Below, piece by piece: positions 25,769-33,704 of a stretch of 37,316 nucleotides of DNA. A program made the position numbers and the translations under genes. The DNA comes from an uncultured Blautia sp. Lineage in GTDB: Bacteria > Bacillota > Clostridia > Lachnospirales > Lachnospiraceae. The first letter of the stretch is position 1. Each line of letters begins with the position of its first letter. The stretch lies in assembly GCA_934426285.1 (NCBI GenBank), contig CAKRYE010000019.1, positions 1-37,316 on the forward strand. The letters are read 5' to 3'. The notes beneath the pieces are model-generated. The model was not told the DNA's origin and did no database searches. It worked only from the letters and a program-made list of their open reading frames with translations.

Positions 25769-26296
25769 ATGAAATCATTATTACAACTAATCCACGATTA
25801 CCAAGACGGAGAACCCAATTCCTCTGAAGCCATTCTGAAACGTATGGAACCACTTATCAGAAGTTATTCCTCCAGAATCCATTGTATGGAATACGAGGAC
25901 GCTTCACAAGAACTATATCTGGCACTGCTGAAATCTCTTCCTTATCTGAATCCCAACTTCTCAGAAGGAGAATGCGTAACATATATGAAAACTGCGGTAG
26001 AAAATCGTTATCGCTCCCTTTGTCACTACTATCTTTCTCAACCGCCCAGAGAAAATATATCTGACTACACCAACACCCTAAAATCGCCCGATTTTTTTGA
26101 TGATACATACACAGATGTTGCTGCATATATCCATTCTTATCCAAAAGAAAGCATGGATTACAAAATCCTCTTCCTATATTTCTACCAAAATAAAACGGAC
26201 TCTGAAATTGCCAGGATTCTAGGCGTATCTCGTCAGTACATCAATCGCAGAAAAAAGAAACTTCTGCTGCAATATGTTACAGAACATCCGAATTAA
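25769..26296 (+). CDS. Group 5 (UviA/TcdR-like) sigma factor
   Basis: This 175-residue protein has sigma region 2 at about residues 40-85 (CMEYEDASQELYLALLKSLP and YMKTAVENRYRSL) and region 4 at about 125-165, including the helix-turn-helix NKTDSEIARILGVSRQYINR. Regions 1 and 3 are missing, as in the clostridial sigma factors TcdR, BotR, TetR and UviA (about 175-185 residues), which drive toxin and bacteriocin genes. The ATG follows AAAGGAGG. It is divergent from the holin gene and overlaps lanM tail-to-tail by four bases. Its assignment to the UviA group rests on length, layout and the neighbouring holin; a generic small sigma factor is the alternative. Confidence 0.7.
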   Translation: MKSLLQLIHDYQDGEPNSSEAILKRMEPLIRSYSSRIHCMEYEDASQELYLALLKSLPYLNPNFSEGECVTYMKTAVENRYRSLCHYYLSQPPRENISDYTNTLKSPDFFDDTYTDVAAYIHSYPKESMDYKILFLYFYQNKTDSEIARILGVSRQYINRRKKKLLLQYVTEHPN

Positions 26297-28974
26297 TAAA
26301 ACTCTCCGTCACTATTTTGAGACAACAAAAAGAACATTCCCACTCCGGTTATCCCATTCATCAGTGCCGGATTCAACCGTTCTGTTACCAACAAACTTTG
26401 CTCATCCTTTAGATATCCTGTCAAACGCACTATTTCTTTTTTATATTCTACATTAAGCTTTCTGTCCGGATATTTCTGCAGATATCTCTGCATGATCAAC
26501 AGGTTTCCTGCCATTCCATGGCACAAACATATCTTTGAATCTGTTTTCTGGTAAAATAATGCTTGTGCAGCACGTTTAATATCTTTATTCACCTGTTCAT
26601 CTGCTGGAAGCATATCCACCAGTTTTAACCGTACAAGTAAGATTCCCGGTGCCCCATGACACCAGCCATTCATAATGCGTTCACCGGAAGATTCCCTCAT
26701 ATCCAGCCAGTTTTTCTTCTCCTCTGAATAAAGTGCATCCTCATATGCCAGCAATCTATGAATTTTGTCCAGATAATCCGGTTTCTTTGTTATTTTATAA
26801 AGATCAGCATATGCCATAAGAAATCCACTGTTTCCATGAGCCATCCCTGCAAGTGGGACTTCCAGATTCTCAGGTTTCCATCCATACCCAGAACCTGTCT
26901 CCTGGCCTTTTGCCCACAGCCCGCTTTCTATATCAACTGCATATTCAAGGTATTTCTCTTCACCTGTTATTTCATAAAGCCTTACAGACACTATAATTGC
27001 ACCTGCATTTCCGCTTAGAAGATCCATAAATTTATCTTCTGAGAGAAATCTCAGAACCACCTCAAAATGCTTCCTGGCCCAGGAAATCCATTCCTGATTT
27101 CCTGTAATCTCATACAGCAACAAATAGCAATATATCACAGAGCTTTCTCCATCATATAACCCGGTACGTCCAATTTTCTCTGCCTTTGTTTCTTGATACC
27201 GCCTCTCTGTATACTTTTTCATTTTGTTCAGCGTCAATTCATATATTCGGCTGATTTTACAATTGTCTCCCCCATAGATCTGTATATACTTTGCCAGAAA
27301 TATAGTGATTCCTGCAATTCCATCATAAATATACATTCCACAGGGTTCCAGACTCCAATAACCATTCTCCCAGAAATGCAGGGCGGCCCAGCTGATATCC
27401 TCATCCTCGATAACCGCATTTCTAATCAGCCAGTTAACAATCTTTTGAATCTGGACTTCTATTTCTCTTCCCAGTGATATGTCATCTATGGTTTCATGCT
27501 TCTGCTCTTTTCCTGGATTTCCAATATATCCTTTATTAAGTAGTCCCATGGACAAACGAATATAATCACACTGTCTCTCCATATCCTCAATGCTTATCTG
27601 TTTCATATGCTCTATCCAAGATTCATAGGGTGTACAAGGCAGATAGCCGGTATGTTCCACACCATCCCCATCAAATATGGATGTACTGTGCGCATCAATC
27701 TCAAAATAAGGAATATTCAGTTCTAACAAACTTTCGATTTCATAATCCCTGAGTTCCTTCTGAAGCTGAGTTTCTCCATCTTTGTGCATAACCTGCAGCA
27801 GTTTCTTACGCTGTTCCCTGCTTTCCATATAATCCGGATGAAAAGATGCAAACAGATACATATAATATTGCTGGGTATGCCGCAGGACTACCCGAGACTT
27901 ACCATAATAGAATTTCTCCAACATGGCTTTTATTTTCTCATCCTTCATCATTTCCAGATAAGCTGCCTGAAATCCCTGAACCAGATATTCTGTATACTCT
28001 GCTGAATTCACCACCTCTCCATTTAATCTGACAATACACTCCTCCATTTCAAATTCCACCTGCTCATATTCTATATGAATATTTGAGGTTTTATCATCCT
28101 TTACCACAGGTACTTTAAAGGGCGTCCTTATTTTCCCGTTCATATTCATGGCACTTATAAGTACTCTGTTGTTTCCTCTGCCCCAGGTGAGAACCGGGAG
28201 CATGCCTGTTCGCATTACTGAAGTTACAATTCTCTCTCTAAGACTGGTTTCTGCTTTATCTTTCGTACTACTTCTATCAAAATGTGGAATAAATCCGGGA
28301 TAGGTTTCCATATCTATAATCACAGGATACTCTCCATGAGCAATAATATTCTCTCCATGAAGATCTGTTGCCCCCAGCGAATATGCCAGAAACAGATGGA
28401 TTCCCATCCTATAATAATATCGTTTTATCTCCTCCCTTGTTTTGCATGATTTATTTTCAATATTTTCTTCCCAGCCATAATTGGCCCGGGATAAATATTT
28501 TATTTTTTTATAAGAATAATTCAAGTTTTCAAATAAATATGTGCATACATTTTTGTACTTTAAATGTTTCGTATTAATGTACGATTTATAATATATTTTT
28601 TCGTTGTTGCTGAGTATTACTTTTGCAGCATTATGACCTATTCTATGAATATCACCTTTTCCCAATTCTATTTTCTTTATCCAAAAACAGTTCAAATTAA
28701 AATCATATTTCTCTTTTATAGAATCTTTTTCAGCCATAAAATTTCTTGTTATCTGCTTCATGTATTGCAATTTTTGATTTTCTACTAATTTGGATAGTCT
28801 TTCAAATTCAGAATACTTTTCCAACAGTATTTTTTTATAATTTTCATTATTCCAAAAATGTTTATAATAATATTTAAATTGCTGTTGTACAGTATCTCCT
28901 TCTAACATTTTTATATGCTTATTTACATTAATATCTAGAATAAAAATACGTATATAAATCATCTTTCTTCTCAT
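26293..28974 (-). CDS. lanM: Class II lanthipeptide synthetase LanM
   Basis: This bifunctional 893-residue enzyme phosphorylates and dehydrates Ser/Thr of a precursor peptide and then forms thioether rings. The N-terminal dehydratase half (DUF4135 region) has the kinase-like motif GATDLHGENII, with D204, H206 and N209, and IIDMETYPG with D221. The C-terminal LanC half has MAHGNSGFLMAY, NGWCHGAPGILL (Cys772, His773) and KICLCHGMAGNLL (Cys818, His819), the three zinc ligands plus the catalytic His. The start is unclear: the ATG at 28974 lacks a good ribosome binding site, and 23 or so residues may be extra. The gene is AT-rich and no LanT follows it. Confidence 0.92.
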   Translation of the reverse strand: MRRKMIYIRIFILDINVNKHIKMLEGDTVQQQFKYYYKHFWNNENYKKILLEKYSEFERLSKLVENQKLQYMKQITRNFMAEKDSIKEKYDFNLNCFWIKKIELGKGDIHRIGHNAAKVILSNNEKIYYKSYINTKHLKYKNVCTYLFENLNYSYKKIKYLSRANYGWEENIENKSCKTREEIKRYYYRMGIHLFLAYSLGATDLHGENIIAHGEYPVIIDMETYPGFIPHFDRSSTKDKAETSLRERIVTSVMRTGMLPVLTWGRGNNRVLISAMNMNGKIRTPFKVPVVKDDKTSNIHIEYEQVEFEMEECIVRLNGEVVNSAEYTEYLVQGFQAAYLEMMKDEKIKAMLEKFYYGKSRVVLRHTQQYYMYLFASFHPDYMESREQRKKLLQVMHKDGETQLQKELRDYEIESLLELNIPYFEIDAHSTSIFDGDGVEHTGYLPCTPYESWIEHMKQISIEDMERQCDYIRLSMGLLNKGYIGNPGKEQKHETIDDISLGREIEVQIQKIVNWLIRNAVIEDEDISWAALHFWENGYWSLEPCGMYIYDGIAGITIFLAKYIQIYGGDNCKISRIYELTLNKMKKYTERRYQETKAEKIGRTGLYDGESSVIYCYLLLYEITGNQEWISWARKHFEVVLRFLSEDKFMDLLSGNAGAIIVSVRLYEITGEEKYLEYAVDIESGLWAKGQETGSGYGWKPENLEVPLAGMAHGNSGFLMAYADLYKITKKPDYLDKIHRLLAYEDALYSEEKKNWLDMRESSGERIMNGWCHGAPGILLVRLKLVDMLPADEQVNKDIKRAAQALFYQKTDSKICLCHGMAGNLLIMQRYLQKYPDRKLNVEYKKEIVRLTGYLKDEQSLLVTERLNPALMNGITGVGMFFLLSQNSDGEFY

Positions 28975-29038
28975 ATTTTAGCACCACTATTAGAATCCGC
29001 TTGAAACACAGCCTAAGACCAACAGAAACAGCTAATCT

Positions 29039-29288
29039 GGAGCCGACAAAAAAAGCCAATTACTGTCCAATAGAAATGGGCATAACTAATGGGCTTCAGC
29101 AGAACACCTTCTTGTTCTGCTTGATTACTTTATACAACAGGCTGAAACTGTGTCAATGAGGCGGCGTAGCCCTTTCCATTGATGCAGATTGAAGGCTGTC
29201 GTAGGCAAACGCTATAGTATCTTCATCGGATATAATTATATGACTGGTTATTTCTGGTGAGCTCGAATTGGCTTTTTCTACTGGACTC
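29039..29288. mobile_element. MITE-like insertion between precursor candidate and lanM
   Basis: GGAGCCGACAAAAAAAGCCA (from 29039) and the complement of 29266-29288 (GAGTCCAGTAGAAAAAGCCA) are imperfect terminal inverted repeats sharing A-rich AAAAAGCCAATT. Similarity continues about 20 bases inward (both reach AGAAAT). The 250-base body has a 9-base-arm hairpin (29098-29106 with 29113-29121) and no transposase gene. It has the size and shape of a non-autonomous element. I saw no clear target-site duplication. The rest of the lanM leader, 28975-29038, shows nothing recognisable. Confidence 0.45.
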
Positions 29289-29311
29289 TGCGTTGTTAAT
29301 TCCTCCGGGCT

Positions 29312-29449
29312 CTAACAACACATAATTGTACTAAATGTTCCATGATTTGATACATATTGATCCTCCTTTTCTTCATCTACTATATTTAATTTAGTTATTT
29401 CCTCCATTTCATCTTCCATATTTCCAATGATATTTTGCTTCTCGCTCAT
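29312..29449 (-). CDS. Candidate class II lanthipeptide precursor, 45 residues
   Basis: The frame starts with the ATG at 29449, which overlaps the histidine kinase stop (ATGA) and has GGAGG upstream. It ends with TAG at 29312. The product begins MSEKQNIIGNMEDEMEEI, an acidic leader, and ends VSNHGTFSTIMCC. Cys44 and Cys45 together with S34, T38, S40 and T41 could form up to two (methyl)lanthionine rings, and a final Cys-Cys is common in the lacticin-481/ruminococcin-A group. It precedes lanM on the same strand. The usual Gly-Gly leader cleavage site is absent. An AgrD-like signal peptide is the main alternative, but no agrB is present. Confidence 0.65.
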   Translation of the reverse strand: MSEKQNIIGNMEDEMEEITKLNIVDEEKEDQYVSNHGTFSTIMCC

Positions 29450-30915
29450 GCTTCCTCCATAATAATTACTACTTCAAAATAATTATTGTCATATTCAAAA
29501 TTTATTTTTCCGTTGTATTTTTCCAATATATTTTTTACACTTTCAATTCCCCATCCATGAGTATTTTTTTCTCTTTTATCTGTCACAAATTTATCATTTT
29601 TTACATGAGGAAATTTACAACTTGTATTCCATATTTTCAGTAACAATACATCATTTATATTCTTCAATTCAAATACTATTTTTCTTTTCAACTCACATTT
29701 TGAAGCTGCTTCTATAGCATTTTCTAATAAATTTTCCATTATTATCACCAAATCCATAGGTTCGATATATATATCATCTATACTGAATTCAACCTGAAAT
29801 TCGATTTGGTATGCATCCATTTTTCTCTTTTCTATTGTAATAACATTATCAATAAACTCTATACCGGTCCAATAATATCTTTCTCCAAAACATTTTTGAT
29901 AATTCGCAATGGTATTTTGTATCTCTTCTGATTGCCTGTCCTTGAGCATTTCTTCAACATAATTAAAGAAATATTTTTGATCATGTATAATACATTTATA
30001 TTTATGTATGCTATCACTTAATTCATTGTATTGTTTTATAATAGAATCATTTTTAACTTCCAATATTTTCTTCTGCGATACGATGCTATAAAAAAAGAAA
30101 TGAATGCATAAACCTAACAAAATCAAGAAAATCATTATAATCAAGCTCATTCCCAATAATAAATCGTTGATTTGAAGTTCGCCATAATTAATTTCCATAA
30201 ATAACCATAACAATATACTCTCACATACAAAAATTAGCATGACATACTTCAGATATTTTTTTAACAATTCTTGCATCCACACAGCAATATATATTAATTT
30301 GTATAATATTAACATAACGCAACATATCCCTAAAATGAATAATATGTCAATATATTGATGTGTGACATAACGATAATTTTTAATATAGTCCAATATGTTT
30401 TTATGTTCACAATAAGCCATGACCATAATATAAAACATTTTAAGAATTCCCAAATTAAGCAGCCATAATACTTCCCATAAATATGCCTGTATAACTTTAC
30501 ATTCAAAAAAAGCATATATAAAAAACACAATGTATATATTGCCTGTTATTATCTCATAGAATGACAAATAAGAGGTCCAATATTGCCATGTAACAAGAAT
30601 CGTCATATAAGCAAACAGAAATAATATTTTTGCATAATAATATGCATAATAATCCTTTCTACTCTTATAAATAATATAATCAATAAGTACGCCCAATATA
30701 TATATAAGAAATAAACTTTGTTTTTGCATAGCACTAATCTTATGATAAGAATTAGTTAACGTATATGTAGTAAATATCAGCAATGTATACAAAATCCAAA
30801 TAGCTTTTCTTTTCTCTCTCCCTTTTTTTCTCATTGGAAACATTTTTCCAAATATCCAGACTCCCATTCCTGTCTCAAGCATAACTGCAATAAAGTACAG
30901 CAGTACCATCAACAT
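29446..30915 (-). CDS. AgrC-like sensor histidine kinase
   Basis: This 489-residue protein has six or seven membrane segments over residues 1-280, then a phosphoacceptor region with His311 (KCIIHDQKYFFNYVEEML). A GHKL ATPase domain follows: N-box MENLLENAIEAASK, and a glycine-rich stretch GWGIESVKNILEKYNG. This is the HPK10/AgrC layout, typical of peptide-sensing kinases that pair with LytTR regulators. It starts 4 bases after the response regulator gene, and its stop overlaps the precursor candidate start. The gene is clearly more AT-rich than the core genome. It may sense the mature lanthipeptide or a related peptide. Confidence 0.85.
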   Translation of the reverse strand: MLMVLLYFIAVMLETGMGVWIFGKMFPMRKKGREKRKAIWILYTLLIFTTYTLTNSYHKISAMQKQSLFLIYILGVLIDYIIYKSRKDYYAYYYAKILFLFAYMTILVTWQYWTSYLSFYEIITGNIYIVFFIYAFFECKVIQAYLWEVLWLLNLGILKMFYIMVMAYCEHKNILDYIKNYRYVTHQYIDILFILGICCVMLILYKLIYIAVWMQELLKKYLKYVMLIFVCESILLWLFMEINYGELQINDLLLGMSLIIMIFLILLGLCIHFFFYSIVSQKKILEVKNDSIIKQYNELSDSIHKYKCIIHDQKYFFNYVEEMLKDRQSEEIQNTIANYQKCFGERYYWTGIEFIDNVITIEKRKMDAYQIEFQVEFSIDDIYIEPMDLVIIMENLLENAIEAASKCELKRKIVFELKNINDVLLLKIWNTSCKFPHVKNDKFVTDKREKNTHGWGIESVKNILEKYNGKINFEYDNNYFEVVIIMEEA

Positions 30916-30919
30916 TTAT

Positions 30920-31627
30920 CTATACCCCCCAGTAATTTAATATTGCCTTTCTTACATATTTGAATCTTTCTCTGCCAACTGCAATAATTTCTCCATTCCG
31001 TATATATAGGTCACGGTTTTTCATCTTCATCACATGCTTAATATTTGCCAGGTATCCTCTGTCCACAATAATAAAATCTTTTGAATTCAGTTCCTTTTCA
31101 ATTGTCGACAGGCTTTCCCTGATAGAGGTTTCTCCATTTCTATGTACAAACACAACATTTTTTCCTTCTTTTTTCACATAGAAAATGTCAGAATACGCAA
31201 TCTTCTCAATTTCACTCCGCTTTTTAATAATATAGTATTTTTCTTCTCTCGCCATAAGTGCCGGCAGCAGAGCATCATAGGTAAGGTATAACCTGTCCTT
31301 GAGCTGATCTTTTGGAATATAGCGATAGGTATTTACCTCATAGGCTTCCACAGCATAATTCAGATGATTGGTAATATATATAATAATAGGCTCCGGATAC
31401 AGCTTCCGAATTTCTCTTGCAACCTCGATTCCATTCTTTCCCGGCATTTCTGCATCCAGAATATACAGGTCAAATTTCTCTTCCTTCAGTCCCAGCAGAA
31501 ACCACTCTGAACTCTGATACAAGGTTATCTCACACTCTACCTTTTTACTGTAAAAATACTGCCTTGTAATCTGCTCTTCCTTCTCCAGAGCTTCTTCTTC
31601 ATCATCCAGAATTGCAATTTTTATCAT
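30920..31627 (-). CDS. LytTR-family response regulator
   Basis: This 235-residue protein has an N-terminal receiver with an acidic pair ILDDEEE, phosphorylated Asp58 in LYILDAEMPGKNG, and the T/K signature residues further on (YITNH, YIPKDQL). A LytTR DNA-binding domain lies at about residues 130-232 (EKIAYSDIFYVKKEGKNVVF and FIIVDRGYLANIKHVMKM). This is the AgrA/ComE/PlnC type, which binds pairs of direct repeats. The start overlaps the stop of the upstream gene by four bases. A pair of direct repeats 21 bases apart upstream of the operon (32229-32261) is a possible binding site. Confidence 0.9.
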   Translation of the reverse strand: MIKIAILDDEEEALEKEEQITRQYFYSKKVECEITLYQSSEWFLLGLKEEKFDLYILDAEMPGKNGIEVAREIRKLYPEPIIIYITNHLNYAVEAYEVNTYRYIPKDQLKDRLYLTYDALLPALMAREEKYYIIKKRSEIEKIAYSDIFYVKKEGKNVVFVHRNGETSIRESLSTIEKELNSKDFIIVDRGYLANIKHVMKMKNRDLYIRNGEIIAVGRERFKYVRKAILNYWGV

Positions 31628-32211
31628 TCCTTTATTTCCTCCATAAACGTATAAAATCTGAATCTCTTTACATCATGGAAATAACTCTCTCCATCATTTA
31701 TGACCAGTTCATATATTTCCGTTCCCGCCTCTGAGGAAATATCTGTTCTATGATATTCATAGATATATCTGCCTGTCTGATGCTCACGTACTTTCCGGAT
31801 AATATCATCTACCAGTTCTCCGATAGTCATAGGGCTGTCTCTGGATGGTTTCCACTTACCGATCATGCTCCGGACCTGTGTCTTATTCAGCCGTATTCTC
31901 TTCCCTGCCATAATTCCTCTTGGATAGAAATCAGAAATTGTTTTATCCATTTCTTGCAGTATATCACATACTGTCTGATTCTGTCCATCTATTGCGAATC
32001 CCATGTTTGTATATGCCTGCATATGCTGCAAAGCCAATGCCAGATATTTTTTGTCCCCGGATTCATGATACCAACACAGAAGATTGTCCAAGCTTCTCTC
32101 AATCGTATCTCTGGCTGAAATCCCGTAATTCTGTAATGTCTGCAATGTAAACATCATAATGTAGATATCTTTTATTTCATCAGTATGACTGGTCTGCTCC
32201 ACATATAGCAC
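31624..32211 (-). CDS. Hypothetical protein, first gene of the regulatory operon, possibly phase variable
   Basis: The open frame from the GTG at 32211 gives 195 soluble residues, mostly helical at the N-terminus (IKDIYIMMFTLQTLQNYG and DTIERSLDNLLCWYHESGD). A basic segment KWKPSRDSPMTIGELVDDII follows in the middle. I do not recognise the family. The GTG is preceded by ten G residues and TAAAA, which could act as a ribosome binding site. A better start is the ATG at 32261, with AAGGA 5 bases upstream. It reads MTCDLSNMTRDKGGG and would join this frame if the tract had 11 (or 8) G instead of 10. Its stop overlaps the response regulator start, so it leads the operon. Confidence 0.55.
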   Translation of the reverse strand: MLYVEQTSHTDEIKDIYIMMFTLQTLQNYGISARDTIERSLDNLLCWYHESGDKKYLALALQHMQAYTNMGFAIDGQNQTVCDILQEMDKTISDFYPRGIMAGKRIRLNKTQVRSMIGKWKPSRDSPMTIGELVDDIIRKVREHQTGRYIYEYHRTDISSEAGTEIYELVINDGESYFHDVKRFRFYTFMEEIKE

Positions 32212-32216
32212 TTTTA

Positions 32217-32226
32217 CCCCCCCCCC
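32217..32226 (-). repeat. 10-G homopolymer tract (10 C on the plus strand)
   Basis: Ten consecutive C residues on the plus strand lie between a good upstream ATG (32261) and the 195-residue frame. Homopolymers of this length are hotspots for slipped-strand changes. With 10 G the upstream frame ends at TAA just after the tract; with 11 it continues into the downstream gene. Confidence 0.85.
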
Positions 32227-32228
32227 TT

Positions 32229-32261
32229 GTCACGTGTCATATTTGATAAGTCGCATGTCAT
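32229..32261. promoter_or_regulatory. Direct repeats, possible LytTR regulator site
   Basis: GTCACGTGTCAT (32229-32240) and GTCGCATGTCAT (32250-32261) are 12-base direct repeats with two mismatches and 21-base spacing between starts. That equals two helical turns, the layout used by AgrA/ComE/PlnC-type regulators. They lie between the divergent regulatory operon and the XRE-family gene. Confidence 0.5.
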
Positions 32262-32324
32262 TTATGTCCTTATACATATTTATTCTAATCTGTTACACTC
32301 AAATAAAGAAAGGAACTTTTACAA

Positions 32325-32657
32325 ATGACAAATTCAATTGGAAAAAGAATTGCTGAAGCCCGAGTAAATCAGAATATTACTCAGGAGCAATTGGAAGAAT
32401 TAAGCGGATTGTCTGTCAGTACCATTAGCCGCATCGAAAATGGAAAATATGCTCCAAATATCGAAACATTACTGAAGTTATCCGAAGTTCTTCATGTAGG
32501 ACTGGATTATTTCCTGTATGATCTGCTCCCACATAACCATGAAATCCAGTCTCCTGCAATTCAAGATACAGTTCTTCTCATGAATCAGATGAATGAACGC
32601 CATACACGATTTCTTCTTGAAGTAATCAAGCTCTACAAGAATATGCTTATAGACTGA
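32325..32657 (+). CDS. XRE-family helix-turn-helix regulator
   Basis: This 110-residue protein has a standard helix-turn-helix at about residues 8-65 (RIAEARVNQNITQEQLEELS and VSTISRIENGKYAPNIETLL) and a short C-terminal helical part (LMNQMNERHTRFLLEVIKLY). It is divergent from the lanthipeptide regulatory operon and 223 bases upstream of the endolysin gene. It could regulate either. The ATG follows AAAGGAACTTTTAC. XRE repressors of this size often control adjacent lysis or bacteriocin genes; that role is inferred. Confidence 0.85.
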   Translation: MTNSIGKRIAEARVNQNITQEQLEELSGLSVSTISRIENGKYAPNIETLLKLSEVLHVGLDYFLYDLLPHNHEIQSPAIQDTVLLMNQMNERHTRFLLEVIKLYKNMLID

Positions 32658-32696
32658 TTTTATCTCCGTAGTACTTATATGCATCAAATTTTCCCT

Positions 32697-32740
32697 AAAA
32701 AGTGCTTTTTTGTCCTCGAATGGTCAAAAAGTGCTTTTTT
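32697..32740. promoter_or_regulatory. Twin AAAAAG-TG-CTTTTT operators upstream of the endolysin gene
   Basis: AAAAAGTGCTTTTTT occurs twice (32697-32711 and 32726-32740), 29 bases apart. Each copy is a dyad with AAAAAG/CTTTTT arms. They end 11 bases before the putative -35 at 32752, the expected location for an activator or repressor site. The pattern AAAA-N5-TTTT also fits the ComK box of Bacillus, although no comK is seen here. Confidence 0.5.
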
Positions 32741-32751
32741 TCTTTCCCCTG

Positions 32752-32779
32752 TTTACAATTTTCCGTTATTTTCTTCTTT
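32752..32779 (+). promoter_or_regulatory. UviA/TcdR-type promoter of the endolysin gene
   Basis: TTTACA (32752-32757) and TTCTTT (32774-32779) are 16 bases apart, followed by TAAT. This matches TTTACA-N16-CTCTTT at 11 of 12 positions. It sits about 100 bases before the preferred ATG at 32880. Confidence 0.55.
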
Positions 32780-32879
32780 TAATAATGTTAACAGACAGTT
32801 ACTGTGCACAGAACCAATTGTAACTTCAAACATTATATCAGATTTGCTTTTTCAGGCAAATATCTATGGAGGAAATACT

Positions 32880-33698
32880 ATGTCAAAAACAGAACAGGCA
32901 GTTGCCTGGGCTATTAACATTGCTCAGGGCTCATCTCATGGATATGATCAGCAATGGCGCTGGGGGCCAGATTATGACTGTTCTTCCCTGATCATTTCTG
33001 CCTGGCAACAAGCCGGAGTTCCTGTCAGGGACAAAGGTGCCACTTACACCGGTAATATGAAACAGGCATTTCAAAACTGCGGCTTTATAGATGTCACCGC
33101 TCAGATTAATCTCTATACTGGAAAGGGTTTAAAACGCGGAGACGTTATCATAAATCTTACGCATCATGCAATTATGTATATTGGCAACGGACAAATCGTT
33201 GCCGCACGTATCAATGAAAATGGACAAGTTTCCGGTGGAATAACCGGAGACCAGACTGGCATGGAAATCATGATACAGAATTATTATTTCTATAAACACG
33301 GCTGGGACTGCATTCTTCGCTATTCTGAAGAAAACATTTTGGGCATTTCTCTCCCCATTACAAAGGAAAGAGAGTCTGTCACTCAGAATACACGTATCAA
33401 AATTCTGCAAAATGCACTGAACCTGGATTATAATTCCAATCTACATGTAGATGGAATATTTGGTTCTATGACCAGTCAGGCACTGGGAACGCATTATATA
33501 ACAGTCGGGGAAATCCAATATATGGTAACTGCTGCTGAAATTTTGCTTTTTCTTCATAATTATGATCCTCAAGGTATTGAATATCCTGGCATTTTCGGTG
33601 AGGGTCTGCTCTCAGCATTAAGAAAATTTCAAAAAGCTCAGCATTTAACCGTAACCGATATTTGTGACCGTGCAACATTCCTCAAACTTATTTTTTGA
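32880..33698 (+). CDS. Endolysin-like peptidoglycan amidase
   Basis: This 272-residue protein has an N-terminal NlpC/P60-like amidase fold of the phage-lysin type. DYDCSSLIISAWQQAGV holds the catalytic Cys34, and GDVIINLTHHAIMYIGNGQIV holds His95 or His96. Residues 170-255 are a cell-wall-binding module with two PG-binding-like units (LQNALNLDYNSNLHVDGIFG and IEYPGIFGEGLLSALRKFQ). There is no signal peptide, so release would need a holin. I chose the ATG at 32880, after TGGAGGAAATAC; the frame is open upstream to 32679, but that part is unlike protein. No phage structural genes surround it. Confidence 0.85.
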   Translation: MSKTEQAVAWAINIAQGSSHGYDQQWRWGPDYDCSSLIISAWQQAGVPVRDKGATYTGNMKQAFQNCGFIDVTAQINLYTGKGLKRGDVIINLTHHAIMYIGNGQIVAARINENGQVSGGITGDQTGMEIMIQNYYFYKHGWDCILRYSEENILGISLPITKERESVTQNTRIKILQNALNLDYNSNLHVDGIFGSMTSQALGTHYITVGEIQYMVTAAEILLFLHNYDPQGIEYPGIFGEGLLSALRKFQKAQHLTVTDICDRATFLKLIF

Positions 33699-33704
33699 TT
33701 TTAG

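Noticed and set aside
29137..29311. Open frame of about 57 codons in frame after the precursor TAG stop, ending SMERATPPH
   Set aside because: It crosses the MITE-like terminal repeat and has no start of its own. Stop readthrough is possible but unsupported.
29312..29449. AgrD-type autoinducer precursor as identity of the 45-residue peptide
   Set aside because: No AgrB-like membrane protease is in the operon, whereas LanM follows directly; kept only as an alternative.
32316..32321. TTTACA just before the XRE gene
   Set aside because: It ends three bases before the ATG, too close to be its promoter.
32679..32879. N-terminal extension of the endolysin
   Set aside because: It translates the twin A/T operators and promoter region, has no ribosome binding site, and the start at 32880 fits the lysin fold.
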